NCBI GenBank assembly: GCA_002383325.1
Contig: DFYJ01000050.1
Span: 1 to 6,689 of the forward strand
Direction: 5' to 3'
Source of the DNA: Candidatus Aminicenantes bacterium UBA4085
Lineage (GTDB): Bacteria; Acidobacteriota; Aminicenantia; Aminicenantales; UBA4085
Length of the DNA stretch: 6,689 nt
The notes beneath the pieces were generated by a model that was given only the letters and a program-made list of their open reading frames with translations, was not told where the DNA came from and searched no databases. This document shows, in pieces, positions 6,147 to 6,689 of the stretch (position 1 is its first letter; each line of letters starts with the position of its first letter). The translations under genes were made by a program, and so were the position numbers.

Positions 6147-6689
6147 ATCCTCACCCGTACGCTGGAGACGGAATCGAGGGCCCTGGCGCCGGGGACCCTC
6201 TTCGCCGGCCGCTATTTGATCATCGAAGAGGCCGGCCGAGGGGGCATGGGTGTGGTCTACAAAGCCCAGGATACCAAACTCGAGGAGAGAATCGCGCTCA
6301 AGGTCCTGGCCCCCGAGATAGCCGCCGAGCCGCACAGCCTGGAGCGTTTTCGGCGCGAGCTGACTTCGGCCCGCCGAGTGACCCATGCCAATGTCGTCCG
6401 GGTCCACGACTTCGGGGAATCCGACGGGACCGCTTTCCTGACCATGGAATACGCTCCCGGGCAGACGCTGCGAGCCGTCCTGAACATGGCCGGACGGCTC
6501 GATCCCCGGACCTCGGTCGGCTACGCCCGACAAGCCTGCGCCGGCCTGGCCGAAGCTCATAGGGCGGGCATCATCCATCGCGATCTCAAGCCCCAGAACC
6601 TGATGATCGACGAGCGGCACCGGCTGCGGATCATGGATTTCGGCATCGCCCGGCCGATGGCGGGCGGCGGTCCGACCCGGGAAGGCTCT
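6147..6689 (+). CDS. PknB-type Ser/Thr protein kinase, 3' end outside window, start uncertain
   Basis: N-terminal part of a bacterial Hanks-type kinase, which transfers the ATP gamma-phosphate to Ser/Thr of target proteins. In order: Gly-rich loop GRGGMG (6234-6251), ATP-binding Lys in IALKVL (6300-6302), alpha-C region ERFRREL, hinge TMEYAPG, catalytic loop HRDLKPQN (6576-6599) and metal-binding DFG (6636-6644). The window ends before the APE motif and any sensor domain. The frame is open well upstream, but between the promoter and the domain (RYLIIEE at about 6210) there is no in-frame ATG, GTG or TTG. The given start, ATC 6147, follows GAGGGGAA and is only one option; CTG at 6162 or 6183 are others. 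TTG 6216 would cut into the first beta strand, and TTG 6096 lies inside the promoter. Identity of the kinase domain is certain; its target is unknown. Confidence 0.85.
   Translation, partial: MLTRTLETESRALAPGTLFAGRYLIIEEAGRGGMGVVYKAQDTKLEERIALKVLAPEIAAEPHSLERFRRELTSARRVTHANVVRVHDFGESDGTAFLTMEYAPGQTLRAVLNMAGRLDPRTSVGYARQACAGLAEAHRAGIIHRDLKPQNLMIDERHRLRIMDFGIARPMAGGGPTREGS

Overview
This is a GC-rich bacterial window with densely packed genes. The acidobacterial-style Ser/Thr kinase, the M28 peptidase with TPR and thioredoxin-fold proteins, and the repeated GGGACACCATACATA elements suggest Acidobacteriota or a relative such as Aminicenantes. That placement is inferred from gene style only, with no marker gene.

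Layout: (1) 2-886, the C-terminal part of an M28 zinc aminopeptidase, running in from the left edge. (2) 942-1361, an OsmC/Ohr-type protein. (3) about 1360-1546, a small palindromic-ended element (MITE or REP-like). (4) 1596-3113 and (5) 3544-5043, two paralogous exported thioredoxin-fold/TPR proteins. Between them lie a terminator, a second element of the same family and an extra copy of its right end. (6) 5091-6002 on the minus strand, a thioredoxin-reductase-like flavoprotein. (7) from about 6147 to the right edge, the N-terminal part of a Ser/Thr protein kinase transcribed divergently from (6).

The main observation is that each thioredoxin/TPR gene is interrupted by one in-frame TGA. Each TGA lies exactly where the first cysteine of the thioredoxin CxxC motif should be, giving UGGC in the first gene and UPGC in the second. 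Exactly 18 nt after each TGA a perfect 6-bp hairpin presents a GGU loop, which is the arrangement expected of a bacterial SECIS element. Signal peptide, thioredoxin fold, cis-proline and TPR domain are all intact in one frame on both sides of the TGA. In each protein the only cysteine is the resolving Cys of UxxC. I read these as a tandem pair of periplasmic selenoproteins, which ordinary gene calling would truncate to internal starts at 1977 (TTG) and 3856 (ATG) and so lose the redox centre. No sel genes are in the window, so the claim depends on the rest of the genome.

A theme of thiol/peroxide redox chemistry is visible (OsmC-like protein, two thioredoxin-like selenoproteins, thioredoxin-reductase-like protein). 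The reductase is predicted cytoplasmic and the selenoproteins exported, so direct pairing is not established. The reductase also lacks the usual NADPH-binding motifs.
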